Part shown: positions 7,723-16,376 of the stretch, one piece after another
Layout: every line of letters begins with the position of its first letter
Position numbering within the stretch: position 1 is the first letter of the stretch
Source: Sulfurimonas sp.
Lineage (GTDB): Bacteria > Campylobacterota > Campylobacteria > Campylobacterales > Sulfurimonadaceae
Assembly: GCA_027068455.1 (NCBI GenBank)
Contig: JAMOSN010000057.1
Location: 1 to 42,533 of the forward strand
DNA length: 42,533 nt
Direction: 5' to 3'
Translations under genes and position numbers: made by a program
The notes under the pieces: model-generated
Told to the model about the DNA's origin: nothing
Databases searched by the model: none
Seen by the model: the letters and a program-made list of their open reading frames with translations, nothing else

Positions 7723-8919
7723 TTAATTATGATGAAGCTTCTTTTTAATAATATCCTGTGCTGCCAAATAGCCACTCGCCCAGGCAAAAGCAAAGTTAAA
7801 TCCACCACGGCGACCCACAACATCTAACACCTCTCCTGTAAAATAGAGGTTCTTTTTTTTGTAGGATTCAAAGGTTTTAGGATTTATCTCTTGCGTGTTA
7901 ACACCACCGCCACTTACCTCTGCGTGTCTAAATCCATGGGTGTCAGTAACTTCAAATTTCCAGTTAAGGATTTGATTGGCTATTTTTTTTGTAAGCTTTG
8001 TTGTGATGGGTGTTGCGTGTTGTATATCTAGCGTTTCCAAAACAGCTTTGAGTATCTTTTGAGGTAAAAGCCCTGCCAAAATATCTTCTATGCTTAAAAG
8101 AGGATTTGCTTTTGCAACTTTTTGTATATGGTTGGAGAGTTTTTGTATCGTAAACTCTGGTAAGAGATTGATACTGATATCAACAGCTTGAAAATGTAAA
8201 AGTGCCTCACTCACAAAGTGTGAAATATCCAAAATCGCAAACCCTGAAACACCATAGTTGCTAAAAAGCACATCTCCTTGTGTCTGCATCTCTTTTTGTC
8301 CATTTATATAGAGTGAAACCTCTGTAAAGATTTTTGCCCCTGTCATCTTTTTGACAATCTTCTCTCTTAGATGAAGCTGCACGAGACTTGGAAATGTTGG
8401 GATGATGGTATGTCCAAACTCCTGTGCAAATGTGTATCCGTCTGCACAACCGCCAAGATGGGATGCAGCTTCACTTCCTGTGGCAACAACAACTGCATCA
8501 TAGTCTTTAAAAAGTGGAGTAAGTGTTGTGATTTTTGTATCGGTTAAAATCTTCACACCTAAAAGTGTTGCGTGCTGCATCAAAAGTGTTGCTACTGATT
8601 TTGCTTCATTGGAGAGGGGATAGACTCTGCCATCATCTGTTCTTTGCAGTACAAGTCCCATATCTGATACATATTTTTCAAACGCTTTGTAGTCAAAATT
8701 TTGGAGCGCATATGTAACAAAAGATGGATTTTGTGAAAAGTAATCTTGTGGTGAGAGTTGCGTGTTGGATATATTACATCGTCCATTACCTGAGACTAAA
8801 ATCTTTTTGGCAGGTTTGGAATTTTGTTCAAAAACAGTAACATTAAGACCATTTTTTGCACACTCTATCGCACATAAAAGTCCACTAGCTCCTGCTCCAA
8901 TAATGGCAATTTTTTTCAT
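7723..8919 (-). CDS. YhiN/HI0933-family FAD-dependent oxidoreductase
   Basis: A 398-residue flavoprotein of unknown substrate. The dinucleotide-binding motif IAIIGAGASGLLCAIE is at the very N terminus, followed by VLVSGNGRCNISN-like sequence (ILVSGNGRCNISNT) characteristic of the HI0933 family, and C-terminal AEVSGGGVNTQEI and GEVLDVVGRRGGFNFAFAWA, also typical. I chose the ATG at 8919 over upstream starts at 8937 and 8970 because GGAGGT lies 9 bases before it (8929-8934) and the FAD motif begins at residue 3. That ribosome-binding site sits inside the end of the pseudouridine synthase gene, so the two are cotranscribed. It carries three ACACGCAA copies. Confidence 0.9.
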   Translation of the reverse strand: MKKIAIIGAGASGLLCAIECAKNGLNVTVFEQNSKPAKKILVSGNGRCNISNTQLSPQDYFSQNPSFVTYALQNFDYKAFEKYVSDMGLVLQRTDDGRVYPLSNEAKSVATLLMQHATLLGVKILTDTKITTLTPLFKDYDAVVVATGSEAASHLGGCADGYTFAQEFGHTIIPTFPSLVQLHLREKIVKKMTGAKIFTEVSLYINGQKEMQTQGDVLFSNYGVSGFAILDISHFVSEALLHFQAVDISINLLPEFTIQKLSNHIQKVAKANPLLSIEDILAGLLPQKILKAVLETLDIQHATPITTKLTKKIANQILNWKFEVTDTHGFRHAEVSGGGVNTQEINPKTFESYKKKNLYFTGEVLDVVGRRGGFNFAFAWASGYLAAQDIIKKKLHHN

Positions 8920-8921
8920 TT

Positions 8922-9611
8922 TTACAGTACCTCCCATGGTGTAGCATACTCTTTGAGAGCTTCTTTGCAAGCATCACTTACAAATCTCTCCCCCTCTAAA
9001 GGTGCAAGTGTAAAGTGGTAAGTTGTATTTTTATAGTTAAAGGTGAGTCCATAAGCATGCAAATATCCCCTTTGCTCTTTTTTTGCGTCTATAGCATTAG
9101 CATAGCGGATATCTCCTACTATGGGGGCACCTATACTTTTGAGTGCAACACGCAACTGATGGGTTTTGCCTGTATAGGGTTTGAGAAGAAAAAGTCTCTC
9201 ATTGGGTTGAATAGATTTTGAACAAAACTGCGTAACGGCTGGATTGTTTTTGCTTTGAAGTAACTTGTAGCTTCCTCTTCTTGAGAGTGCCATATCTGCT
9301 TTTATCCACCCTTGCTTTTTCTTTGGTTTTTTTGTTGCAATGGCTAGATAATATTTTTGAATCTCTTTATTTTGAAACATGGTGGCAAAATCATTGGCAA
9401 CTTTACTTGACTTGGCAAGTATCAAAAGACCCGAAGTCATCTTATCAAGCCTGTGAACACTTAAAAGATTAGGGTGAAACATCTTTTGCGCAAGCACAAC
9501 ACAGCCAGCCTCGTTATCTTCTGAATGGAAGTTGAGATTGGCAGGTTTATAGAGAATGAGAAAATCATCATTTTCATAATGGACGAAGATAGTATGGTTT
9601 GGTGTTTGCAT
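8922..9611 (-). CDS. RluA-family RNA pseudouridine synthase
   Basis: Isomerises a uridine to pseudouridine in RNA, probably rRNA or tRNA. The 229 residues contain the family signatures YKPANLNFH (21-29), HRLDKMTSGL with the catalytic Asp56, and LKPYTGKTHQLRVAL. There is no N-terminal S4 domain, so it is a short RluA/TruC-like member; the target base cannot be told. It starts 2 bases after the mutS2 stop with no ribosome-binding site, suggesting translational coupling. Confidence 0.92.
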   Translation of the reverse strand: MQTPNHTIFVHYENDDFLILYKPANLNFHSEDNEAGCVVLAQKMFHPNLLSVHRLDKMTSGLLILAKSSKVANDFATMFQNKEIQKYYLAIATKKPKKKQGWIKADMALSRRGSYKLLQSKNNPAVTQFCSKSIQPNERLFLLKPYTGKTHQLRVALKSIGAPIVGDIRYANAIDAKKEQRGYLHAYGLTFNYKNTTYHFTLAPLEGERFVSDACKEALKEYATPWEVL

Positions 9612-9613
9612 AG

Positions 9614-11836
9614 TTACAGATGAACGATTTTGGCACCAAAGCCACCAAGATGTTGTGGAGCATCTTCAAAACTCTTTACCCGTGGATGGTGTTTTAAAAA
9701 CTCTTTGACTGCATAAGAGAGCTTCCCTGTACCTATGCCGTGATAGACAATCACTTCATCCCAGCCATTGATAAGCGCATCATTTAAAAACTTGTCAAGC
9801 ACTTCACACGCTTCATCACCACGCATACCGTGAAGATCACATTTAAGACCCGCTTTTTTTGTCACATTGACACTCACATCGGTTTTTGGTTGTGTTTTGA
9901 GAATCTTTGTAGGTTTGAGATGTTTGGTTTTGACACGGATTTTCATACCGTTTATCTCAACCATCGCTTCATTTTTCCCTTTCATAGCTACAATAGTACC
10001 GCTTTGGGTGTGGTACTTGACTTCATCACCAACATGGAACTCTATTTCTCTTTTTATTGGTGCTTTTTGCTCTTTTGGCAGTTTTTTGTTTGCCTTGTTC
10101 ATAGCTCTGTGAATCTCTTTAATATCATCACCACGAGCAGCTTTTTTTGCTTCATTGATGGCATCTTCATAACTTTTTTTAAGTTTTTGTTTCTCTTTTT
10201 CGAGTTCTTGAAGAAGTTGCTCTTTTTGTTCTTGAAGAAGACGCTCTTTCTTTTGTAAATTTTCAAGTTTCTCATCCACTTGTTTGTGTTTGTGTTTGAG
10301 TTCTCGCTCAAGCTGACTGCCTCGCTCTATAAGTAAAGAGAGCTTCTCGGAGTTGTCCCCATAAACCTGTTTGGCTTTTTCAACCAAAGTGTGTGCAATG
10401 CCGTAGCGACTTGCTGTTTCAAAAGCGTAACTTTTCCCAATGATACCCTGCATAAACTCATACGTTGGGCGACGAGCTTCCTCATCGTAGATAGCAGCCA
10501 TAAGCTCAACATCATCACGGTCAGCCATAAGTGCAGCGAGTCGTTTGTGGTGGGTGGTGACTACCACTTTTTGTCCCCGTTTGATCAAATCATCAAGAAT
10601 CACCTTAAAAAGTGCTGCCGCTTCATCAGAGTCGGTTCCAAGTTCTATCTCATCGACACCCACCAAGATATTTTTATGTTCAAATATTTTGCTAAATTGT
10701 TGCATTCTTCCTGCAAATGTTGAGATATCATTTTTCACATTTTGTGGATCATCAATGATGGCAAGTACTTTTTTAAAGTTACCTATATGACTTTTATGGG
10801 TATCTATTTTCATGGGGATGGTGTATTTTGCCATAAATGTAGCAGCTAAAATCGATTTCAAAAGCATCGTTTTTCCACCAGCATTTACCCCTGTAATCAT
10901 TAAAATATTTTTTGAAAAATCTACATTAATGGGTTTTGCATTGTGAAGTGCAGGGTGGATAAAATCTTTTAAAATGATTTTGGTATCGTTTTTACTCTTA
11001 AGCAGTTCAAGATTTTGTGAGCGAGCAAACATAACACGTGCTTGATAGTTGTCAAACTTATCAAACTCTTTGTCTATAAAGTTGATAAAAGGCAAAAGCT
11101 CTGCAAGTTTTGTTGAAAACTCTTTGGCATACGTGTAAAAGATAGCTTCCCGCTCCTGTTCAATAAAGCGAATCTTCTCTTTTGCTTTTAAAATTGAATC
11201 GGGTGCAACATAAAAAAAGCCACCACTGCTTCTTCCAATTACAGCACCTTTGAGTACATGGTTAAATCCTCCGCGAACAAGTAAACACTCTTCGTTGTTG
11301 ATGAAGTGTACTTGCGTGTCCACAAGGTAAGGGGCAATTTTTGAACTGTTCATAAGCCGTTTGAGTGAGCCGCTGATATCGTTTTTATGTTCTTGAACAC
11401 GCTTTGAGAGTTGAAAAAGGTTCTCATCAAGGTTCTCTTCAAATTTACCGTCATGTGTGAAGTATTTTTCAATCTCTTGAAATTTCTCAGGGATGATGAT
11501 CTTATCCATCCACTGTTTTAAAATGCCATCAAGTTCTTTTTTACCAAAATAGCGAAAATAACGTACCACTTTAACTATTTCAAATATTTGTTCAAAACTA
11601 AGCACCCCATGTTTCTTGAGGTGGAGTTTGAGTGTTGTAAAGTCTGTTACTTTTGGAGGTGCTTTAAACTCTAGGGCATCAAGTGCTTTTATGTAACGAA
11701 AATGGAGTTCCTGATCACCTTGAATGTATAAAGTGTGCTCACGAGAGAAAAATGTTTGAAACTGAGTTATATGCTCTTTGAGGTCGAGTTGTGCTATAAG
11801 CACATCGAGTTGCGTGTTGGAATCTTTTACTGACAT
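9614..11836 (-). CDS. mutS2: MutS2 endonuclease/ATPase with Smr domain
   Basis: The 740-residue protein is the MutS2 paralogue of MutS, which lacks mismatch-recognition domain I. Walker A is GVNAGGKT (316-323), followed by STFAGRMQQF and Walker B ILVGVDEIELGTD (390-402). A long charged coiled coil (about 500-590) precedes the C-terminal Smr nuclease domain, which begins at LKCDLHGMRGDEA and contains VYHGIGTGKL. Family members suppress recombination, and in some bacteria act on collided ribosomes. It overlaps the upstream membrane-protein gene by 10 bases. Two ACACGCAA copies lie in it, one near the start codon (SNTQLD). Confidence 0.95.
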   Translation of the reverse strand: MSVKDSNTQLDVLIAQLDLKEHITQFQTFFSREHTLYIQGDQELHFRYIKALDALEFKAPPKVTDFTTLKLHLKKHGVLSFEQIFEIVKVVRYFRYFGKKELDGILKQWMDKIIIPEKFQEIEKYFTHDGKFEENLDENLFQLSKRVQEHKNDISGSLKRLMNSSKIAPYLVDTQVHFINNEECLLVRGGFNHVLKGAVIGRSSGGFFYVAPDSILKAKEKIRFIEQEREAIFYTYAKEFSTKLAELLPFINFIDKEFDKFDNYQARVMFARSQNLELLKSKNDTKIILKDFIHPALHNAKPINVDFSKNILMITGVNAGGKTMLLKSILAATFMAKYTIPMKIDTHKSHIGNFKKVLAIIDDPQNVKNDISTFAGRMQQFSKIFEHKNILVGVDEIELGTDSDEAAALFKVILDDLIKRGQKVVVTTHHKRLAALMADRDDVELMAAIYDEEARRPTYEFMQGIIGKSYAFETASRYGIAHTLVEKAKQVYGDNSEKLSLLIERGSQLERELKHKHKQVDEKLENLQKKERLLQEQKEQLLQELEKEKQKLKKSYEDAINEAKKAARGDDIKEIHRAMNKANKKLPKEQKAPIKREIEFHVGDEVKYHTQSGTIVAMKGKNEAMVEINGMKIRVKTKHLKPTKILKTQPKTDVSVNVTKKAGLKCDLHGMRGDEACEVLDKFLNDALINGWDEVIVYHGIGTGKLSYAVKEFLKHHPRVKSFEDAPQHLGGFGAKIVHL

Positions 11837-12156
11837 GTTGAAGCGTTTATCATCTCTGCATAGTGTGGCGTGTTCTCTTTACCTATAAAAGTAAATGTAC
11901 CAATACTCAAAGAAAATTGAGTTTGATTGACCTCGACACCATTACAAAGAAGTGTTTTTCCCTGTTCAAATTTTGTTTGTATGGCAAGTAGTTTTGCCTG
12001 TTGTTCCTGATTGTATTTATTGTAAACAATAGCACTAAAAATAATAAGAAAAACAACGGTAGTGGCAATTATTTTTTGCTTTTTATCAAGTTCTGTAAAG
12101 TAGTGCATTGTTGCAAAGAAAAGAGCAACAATAATGAGTCCATAAATATATGCCAC
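11827..12156 (-). CDS. Small conserved membrane protein between murC and mutS2
   Basis: A 109-residue protein with two transmembrane segments (about 3-17 and 29-46) and a C-terminal soluble part of about 60 residues containing two cysteines (GKTLLCNGVEV and the terminal STCQ). I do not recognise a functional family. The start is GTG, placed directly after the murC stop codon with AGAGGTG upstream. A similar small membrane protein sits between murC and mutS2 in Campylobacter, as far as I recall, so it is a conserved neighbour. Confidence 0.8.
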   Translation of the reverse strand: MAYIYGLIIVALFFATMHYFTELDKKQKIIATTVVFLIIFSAIVYNKYNQEQQAKLLAIQTKFEQGKTLLCNGVEVNQTQFSLSIGTFTFIGKENTPHYAEMINASTCQ

Positions 12157-13470
12157 TTAGTTTGCACCTCTTATCTGGTATGTGATATCACCGGCACCAA
12201 AACCGATAATAAGCCCTTTGTCAAGAGTTTTTAACTCCTCATGATCTTTTAAAACACGTATTTTATTTTTTGAACGTTTGATGGTATCGGCCATTGTAAG
12301 GTTGTAGTTTTTGAATTTTTTGGCAAAATCTATCTCTCTTGGTGCTTCTCCAGCTGCCCAAACAGGCAGGATGATAAGCTCTTGAGCACCTTGAAAACAC
12401 TCTATAAAAGCATCAAGATTATCGATGGTACGTGAGTATTTATGGGGTTGCCAAATAGCTGTGATTTTGTCAAAACCTTTAAGTTCGGCATACTCTTTGA
12501 CCGATTCAAAAGTTGCTTTTATCTCTGTTGGATGGTGACCGTAATCATCAATGATAACACTCTCCTTTTCAAGTCCAACAATATCAAAACGTTTTTTAAT
12601 CCCCTTAAAACCAAGGAGCTTTTTTCTAATGGTTTCTATATCCATAGAATCAGATGCCGCCAAAATAGCCAATGCCGCATCAAGTGCTATATGTTTGCCA
12701 AATCCCCAAACATCAAAAGAGCCTAAATCTTTAAGCACAAAGCGGGTATGGGGTTCATTGTCTATAAGAACATATTTTATATTTTTTATATCTTTGCTGG
12801 GGTAGAGCCATGTTGCCTCAACTTCATCTATAAGTGTTGCTAAGAACGGGTCTTCTGCATTAAGTACTTTTTTTGGTGCTTCATTGATAAAGCGTTTGTA
12901 AGAATCGTAAAAACGGTCATAATTGTAGTCGTAGTATTCCATATGCTCAGGCTCAGCATTGATAACAATAGCACAGTGAGCATTGGCATTGATAAAGCTT
13001 CCATCACTTTCATCTGCTTCAAAAATCATAGTGTCATTGGTCGCATCATAACGAACATTGGAACCAAAAGCCTTTGACTCTGCACCAATAATGGTACTTC
13101 CATCCATAATAGAAGCTAAAATAGCGGTTGTTGTACTTTTCCCATGCGCTCCAGCTACAGCATACACTTTTTTGTCATTGAGGATTTTAAGTAATGCTTC
13201 GCGTCTTGCTAAAACCTCGATACCTTTTTCTTTTGCTGCTATGATCTCTGGATTGTCAGGGCGAATAATAGCAGAGTGAACTACTAAATCCTGATCATCA
13301 ATAGCTTCACTTTGGTGTGGTACAGTCACTTTGATACCAAGTTTTTGAAGCTTTTGTGTAATAAGTGTTTCTTTAATATCAGAACCACTCACCTCATGCC
13401 CTTGGTAATGCATATATTGTGCAAGCCCTGAGATACCTATGCCACCAATTCCGATAAAATGTATTTTCAT
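12157..13470 (-). CDS. murC: UDP-N-acetylmuramate--L-alanine ligase
   Basis: Adds L-alanine to UDP-MurNAc, the first peptide step of peptidoglycan precursor synthesis, in the cytoplasm. The 437 residues start with HFIGIGGIGISGLAQ, carry the ATP-binding AHGKSTTTA (108-115) and EADESDGSF, and later DDYGHHPTEIKAT and WQPHKYSRT, all MurC hallmarks. GGGGA at the end of the upstream gene serves as ribosome-binding site. It sits 3 bases after the conserved hypothetical and directly abuts the next gene, in an operon with mutS2. Confidence 0.97.
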   Translation of the reverse strand: MKIHFIGIGGIGISGLAQYMHYQGHEVSGSDIKETLITQKLQKLGIKVTVPHQSEAIDDQDLVVHSAIIRPDNPEIIAAKEKGIEVLARREALLKILNDKKVYAVAGAHGKSTTTAILASIMDGSTIIGAESKAFGSNVRYDATNDTMIFEADESDGSFINANAHCAIVINAEPEHMEYYDYNYDRFYDSYKRFINEAPKKVLNAEDPFLATLIDEVEATWLYPSKDIKNIKYVLIDNEPHTRFVLKDLGSFDVWGFGKHIALDAALAILAASDSMDIETIRKKLLGFKGIKKRFDIVGLEKESVIIDDYGHHPTEIKATFESVKEYAELKGFDKITAIWQPHKYSRTIDNLDAFIECFQGAQELIILPVWAAGEAPREIDFAKKFKNYNLTMADTIKRSKNKIRVLKDHEELKTLDKGLIIGFGAGDITYQIRGAN

Positions 13471-13473
13471 CTG

Positions 13474-13977
13474 CTATTTCCCCTTCTTTTGGGTCTTCTC
13501 AAGCAATTCTTGTGCCTTTTGTTGAAACTCACCTATATAAAAAGTTCCCGCTTTTTGAGTAGCATCAATATCTGCTATCGTATCTAAAAAATTCTCAAAC
13601 ACAAGATTTTCCTGTGCTGCAATCCAATGGATTTTCATCGCATCTGAAAATTTTGGATCATTACTGAGACCACTGAGCACTTCAAAGAGTGCTGCCGCAC
13701 TTGGTTTGTCATCAGCACTGTAATGCTCTATGGCATATTCATAGAGTGCGCGGAGTGTTGCAAAGTCCTGAACATCTTGCATATCCATTTTTCTGTGGGC
13801 TTCTAATGTATTTGTAAGTTTTTCAAGAGCTAAATCTAAAATGTTTGCATAAAATCCATGGAGTGTTTCTTCATCAAAAGTCTCATGAGCTTCTTGTTCC
13901 ATCATATATAAAGAGGCTATATCTTCATCTTTGTGTGCGTGTAGTATCTTTTGTTTTAAACTCTCTTCTTTACTCAC
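13474..13977 (-). CDS. Conserved hypothetical, helical soluble protein
   Basis: The 167-residue product is acidic, almost entirely helical by composition, and has no signal peptide or membrane segment. I do not recognise a domain. It starts with GTG, overlaps the stop of the aminotransferase gene by 8 bases and has AGGAG 7 bases upstream, so it is well supported as a real coupled gene. It lies between the aminotransferase (lysine/diaminopimelate pathway) and murC, both feeding peptidoglycan, but a cell-wall role is only guilt by association. Confidence 0.8.
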   Translation of the reverse strand: MSKEESLKQKILHAHKDEDIASLYMMEQEAHETFDEETLHGFYANILDLALEKLTNTLEAHRKMDMQDVQDFATLRALYEYAIEHYSADDKPSAAALFEVLSGLSNDPKFSDAMKIHWIAAQENLVFENFLDTIADIDATQKAGTFYIGEFQQKAQELLEKTQKKGK

Positions 13978-15109
13978 CTAAACACTCCTTAATTCTTTGT
14001 AATGCATCTTTTGTTTTTGCTTCAGACTCTACAAGAGCTATTCGTATATATCCAGTACCTGGATTATTGCCCTGTGCATTCTCTCTTGCTAAAAACTCTC
14101 CTGGAAGTACTTTAACATTGTACTCTTTATAGAGCTTTTTTGTAAATGTAAGTGCATCTTCAACACGCAACCAGATATAAAAGGTTGCTTCTGGAATCTC
14201 AACTCCTAAAATCTCTTTGGCAATAGCGAAATTTTTTGTATAGATTTCACGTGACAAAGCAACATGTTCCTCATCATTCCATGCTGCTGCTGCTGCACTT
14301 TGGAGTGGAAGAGGGGAAGCACATCCGACATAGGTACGATACTTCATATACTCTTTGAGTATTTGCGCATCTCCAGCGATAAAACCTGAACGAAGTCCAG
14401 GAGCACAAGAGCGCTTGGAGATGGAGTTGATAACAAGTATATTTTTATGTTGCGTGTTACCAACAGCCAAAGAAGCCTCTAAGAGTGACGGGGGTGGTGT
14501 TTTTGTATATATTTCGCTGTAACACTCATCATTTAAAAGAACAAAATCATATTTGAGTGCAAGTTCCACCCATTTAGAAAGTTCTTCAAGCGATAGTGTC
14601 GCACTTGTTGGATTGTTTGGAAAATTTATGATAACCAAATCACAAGATGCCAGTTTATCTTCATCTATTTTGGGTTGAAAATTATTTTTAGCATCAAGGT
14701 TAAGATGGATAGTTTGAGAGCGTGTAGCGATTGCTGCTCCCTCATATATTTGATAAAAAGGGTTTGTGTAAGCCATAACAGGCTCTTTTTTATCAAAGAG
14801 CAAAAACTGTGGAAAGTTAAATAAAACCTCTCTTGTTCCAAATGTTGGGATAATCTCTTCGTTTGTAAGTGTCACATTAAAACGTTTTTTTACAAAAGAG
14901 AGCATTGCTTCTCTTAGTGATGCTTCTCCTGTTGTTTTTGGATACTTTTGAAGAAGTGCACTGCTTGCGCATAACTTTTCTTGAATAAAAGCTGGTGTTT
15001 CAAATTGTGGCTCACCTATTGTAAGAACAGAGGGTGTATATGCTGGATTTGGTGTAATATCTTGAAGTAAAGCGTTGAGTTTTTCAAATGGATATGGTTC
15101 AAAGTTCAT
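13970..15109 (-). CDS. Aminotransferase class I/II, likely succinyldiaminopimelate transaminase
   Basis: A PLP-dependent enzyme of 379 residues. Visible features are the GEPQF segment (32-36), FPNNPTSATL (163-172), the PLP-contacting LLNDECYSEIY (191-201) and the Schiff-base lysine 232 in SISKRSCAPGLRSGF. The start MNFEPYPFEKL is like epsilonproteobacterial proteins annotated as succinyldiaminopimelate transaminase (DapC), which makes a precursor of lysine and meso-diaminopimelate. The exact substrate is inferred. It leads the operon containing murC. A -10 box on this strand lies at 15142-15147; the ribosome-binding site is weak. Confidence 0.88.
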   Translation of the reverse strand: MNFEPYPFEKLNALLQDITPNPAYTPSVLTIGEPQFETPAFIQEKLCASSALLQKYPKTTGEASLREAMLSFVKKRFNVTLTNEEIIPTFGTREVLFNFPQFLLFDKKEPVMAYTNPFYQIYEGAAIATRSQTIHLNLDAKNNFQPKIDEDKLASCDLVIINFPNNPTSATLSLEELSKWVELALKYDFVLLNDECYSEIYTKTPPPSLLEASLAVGNTQHKNILVINSISKRSCAPGLRSGFIAGDAQILKEYMKYRTYVGCASPLPLQSAAAAAWNDEEHVALSREIYTKNFAIAKEILGVEIPEATFYIWLRVEDALTFTKKLYKEYNVKVLPGEFLARENAQGNNPGTGYIRIALVESEAKTKDALQRIKECLGE

Positions 15110-15141
15110 AGTTTATAGTGCCGTTGTTAAAATTTTTTGTA

Positions 15142-15147
15142 ATTATA
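15142..15147 (-). promoter_or_regulatory. Putative -10 box of the aminotransferase-murC-mutS2 operon
   Basis: Perfect TATAAT on the minus strand, about 33 bases before the ATG at 15109, in the divergent region shared with the cytochrome gene. Promoter role inferred. Confidence 0.45.
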
Positions 15148-15165
15148 TCGAAAATATAGTTTAAA

Positions 15166-15179
15166 TTATTGTACAATAA
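15166..15179. promoter_or_regulatory. 14-bp palindrome over the cytochrome -10 box
   Basis: TTATTGTACAATAA is a perfect palindrome and contains TACAAT (15172-15177), a likely -10 of the cytochrome gene on the + strand. A repressor binding here would block that promoter. This is suggestive only, as the region is very AT-rich. Confidence 0.3.
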
Positions 15180-15204
15180 CTTTTAAATAGTAGAAGGAAA
15201 GCGT

Positions 15205-15747
15205 ATGAAAATAGTATTATCAACAGTTGTTGCACTGTTTTTACTTGGATGTAGTGAAAATAACACGCAACATATACAAGAAGAAGAAACACAAACAGTA
15301 CAAAAAACACAAGAAACAAAGCAGTCGATGACGCAAAGTGCAACTAAAGCACAAGAAGAAGTGAGTAAAAAAGTACAAGAAACTACAAAAGAGTTGGCTA
15401 CGCAAGTGAAAGAAAAAGCGATAGAGGTGGAATCTGTTACTACTGAAGTTGTGGATAAAAATTTAGCAGTAGTAAAAGCAAAGACACAAGAACATACACA
15501 ACCTAGTATTGATGCGGCAAAACTTTTTAATGGTTGTGCAGCTTGTCATGGAAAAGATGGTTCAAAATCTGCTTTAAATAAATCGAAAGTGATTAAAGGA
15601 TGGGAAAAATCCAAAACTGTTGAGACACTAAAAGGGTATCAAAACGGTACATATGGTGGTGCTATGAAAGGGATAATGAAAGGGCAGGCTGGTAAGCTTA
15701 ATGATGATGAGATTAATGCTTTAGCAGAGTATATTTCCAAGCTTTAA
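15205..15747 (+). CDS. Lipoprotein c-type cytochrome with charged linker
   Basis: An electron carrier predicted to be anchored in the envelope. The 180 residues begin with a lipoprotein signal ending in LLGC (lipidated Cys16). Residues 17-100 are a low-complexity Q/E/T/K-rich, probably coiled-coil tether. The C-terminal 80 residues are a small cytochrome c domain with one haem site CAACH (111-115) and a methionine-containing GGAMKGIMKGQA that can supply the axial Met. The final ALAEYISKL helix is typical of cytochrome c553-type domains. AGAAGGA precedes the ATG. Its partners are unknown. Confidence 0.9.
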   Translation: MKIVLSTVVALFLLGCSENNTQHIQEEETQTVQKTQETKQSMTQSATKAQEEVSKKVQETTKELATQVKEKAIEVESVTTEVVDKNLAVVKAKTQEHTQPSIDAAKLFNGCAACHGKDGSKSALNKSKVIKGWEKSKTVETLKGYQNGTYGGAMKGIMKGQAGKLNDDEINALAEYISKL

Positions 15748-15783
15748 TTTACATAAAGCATGGAAAGTTTAAGCATTTCAAGA

Positions 15784-15789
15784 TACAAT
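15784..15789 (+). promoter_or_regulatory. Putative -10 box of thiS
   Basis: TACAAT followed by CTGCC, 26 bases before the thiS ATG. Promoter role inferred. Confidence 0.35.
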
Positions 15790-15815
15790 CTGCCAAAAAT
15801 AAAAAGAGTTGTATT

Positions 15816-16016
15816 ATGAATATAATCATTAATGGTCAAACCAAAGAGTTTCAAGATAATGCTACCCTTTTAGAAGTGATACAAGAGCTTCAACTAGAGG
15901 GTAAAGTGATGGCTGCTGCTGTTAATATGGAGATAGTAAAACAAGATGAGTGGGGTCAGCATCACCTTCATGAAGGTGACAAGTTAGAACTGCTTGATTT
16001 TGTCGGTGGTGGATGA
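15816..16016 (+). CDS. thiS: Sulfur carrier protein ThiS
   Basis: A 66-residue ubiquitin-fold protein that carries sulfur as a C-terminal thiocarboxylate for thiazole formation in thiamine synthesis. MNIIINGQTKEF at the start, ATLLEVIQELQL and the terminal VGGG, with the required Gly-Gly end, are diagnostic. No other thi gene is in the window, so it stands alone here. Its 3' end overlaps the convergent acpS gene by 33 bases, so the GGG tail and the AcpS C terminus are coded by the same DNA. Confidence 0.92.
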   Translation: MNIIINGQTKEFQDNATLLEVIQELQLEGKVMAAAVNMEIVKQDEWGQHHLHEGDKLELLDFVGGG

Positions 16017-16367
16017 GTTGCGTGTTTGAACATCTACTACACTAATGGCATACTCCCCATCATGTGTGATGGAGAGTGCTACATCTAAGATCTCAAACTT
16101 TTGTATAATCTTTTTTGAGAGTGCAATATGTGGTGCACCTTTATCCGTCTTATAGATTCTTATATCAAAAAAACTACACTCTTTTCCTATACCCGTTCCC
16201 AAAGCTTTTGAAAATGCCTCTTTTGTTGCCCAAAATCCAGCAGCGGTTTTATGGTTTTTAACAAGTAAAATTTCATCAGGATGTAAAAATCTTCGTAGCG
16301 CTTTTTCTCCAAAGCGCTCTAAAAAGCGCTCCATTCTGGAGAGTTTAATAATATCGATGCCGATCAT
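15984..16367 (-). CDS. acpS: Holo-[acyl-carrier-protein] synthase
   Basis: Transfers 4'-phosphopantetheine from CoA to acyl carrier protein. The 127 residues show the Mg-binding GIDII (Asp5), FLHPDE and WATKEAFSKALGTGI (Glu50), then SITHDGEYAISVV, matching AcpS. It follows fliL by 9 bases in the same direction, an arrangement also known in Campylobacter. The last roughly ten residues (SSTTDKIKQF) extend past the conserved core and are encoded opposite the end of thiS. Confidence 0.94.
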   Translation of the reverse strand: MIGIDIIKLSRMERFLERFGEKALRRFLHPDEILLVKNHKTAAGFWATKEAFSKALGTGIGKECSFFDIRIYKTDKGAPHIALSKKIIQKFEILDVALSITHDGEYAISVVDVQTRNSSTTDKIKQF

Positions 16368-16376
16368 ATGAAGAGG

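Noticed and set aside
8920-8970. Longer N terminus for the YhiN-family protein, and similar upstream starts at 21242, 28092 and 29642
   Set aside because: In each case the inner ATG has a ribosome-binding site and places the signal peptide, Rossmann motif or first membrane helix at the N terminus; the extra residues lie in upstream genes or promoters.
9830-10258. 142-codon + strand ORF opposite mutS2
   Set aside because: Antisense to the coiled-coil and KOW-like part of MutS2; composition of Phe and Leu runs is the mirror of Lys/Glu-rich codons.
15161-15343. 60-codon minus ORF over the cytochrome start
   Set aside because: It covers the signal peptide and promoter of the cytochrome gene on the other strand and has no ribosome-binding site.
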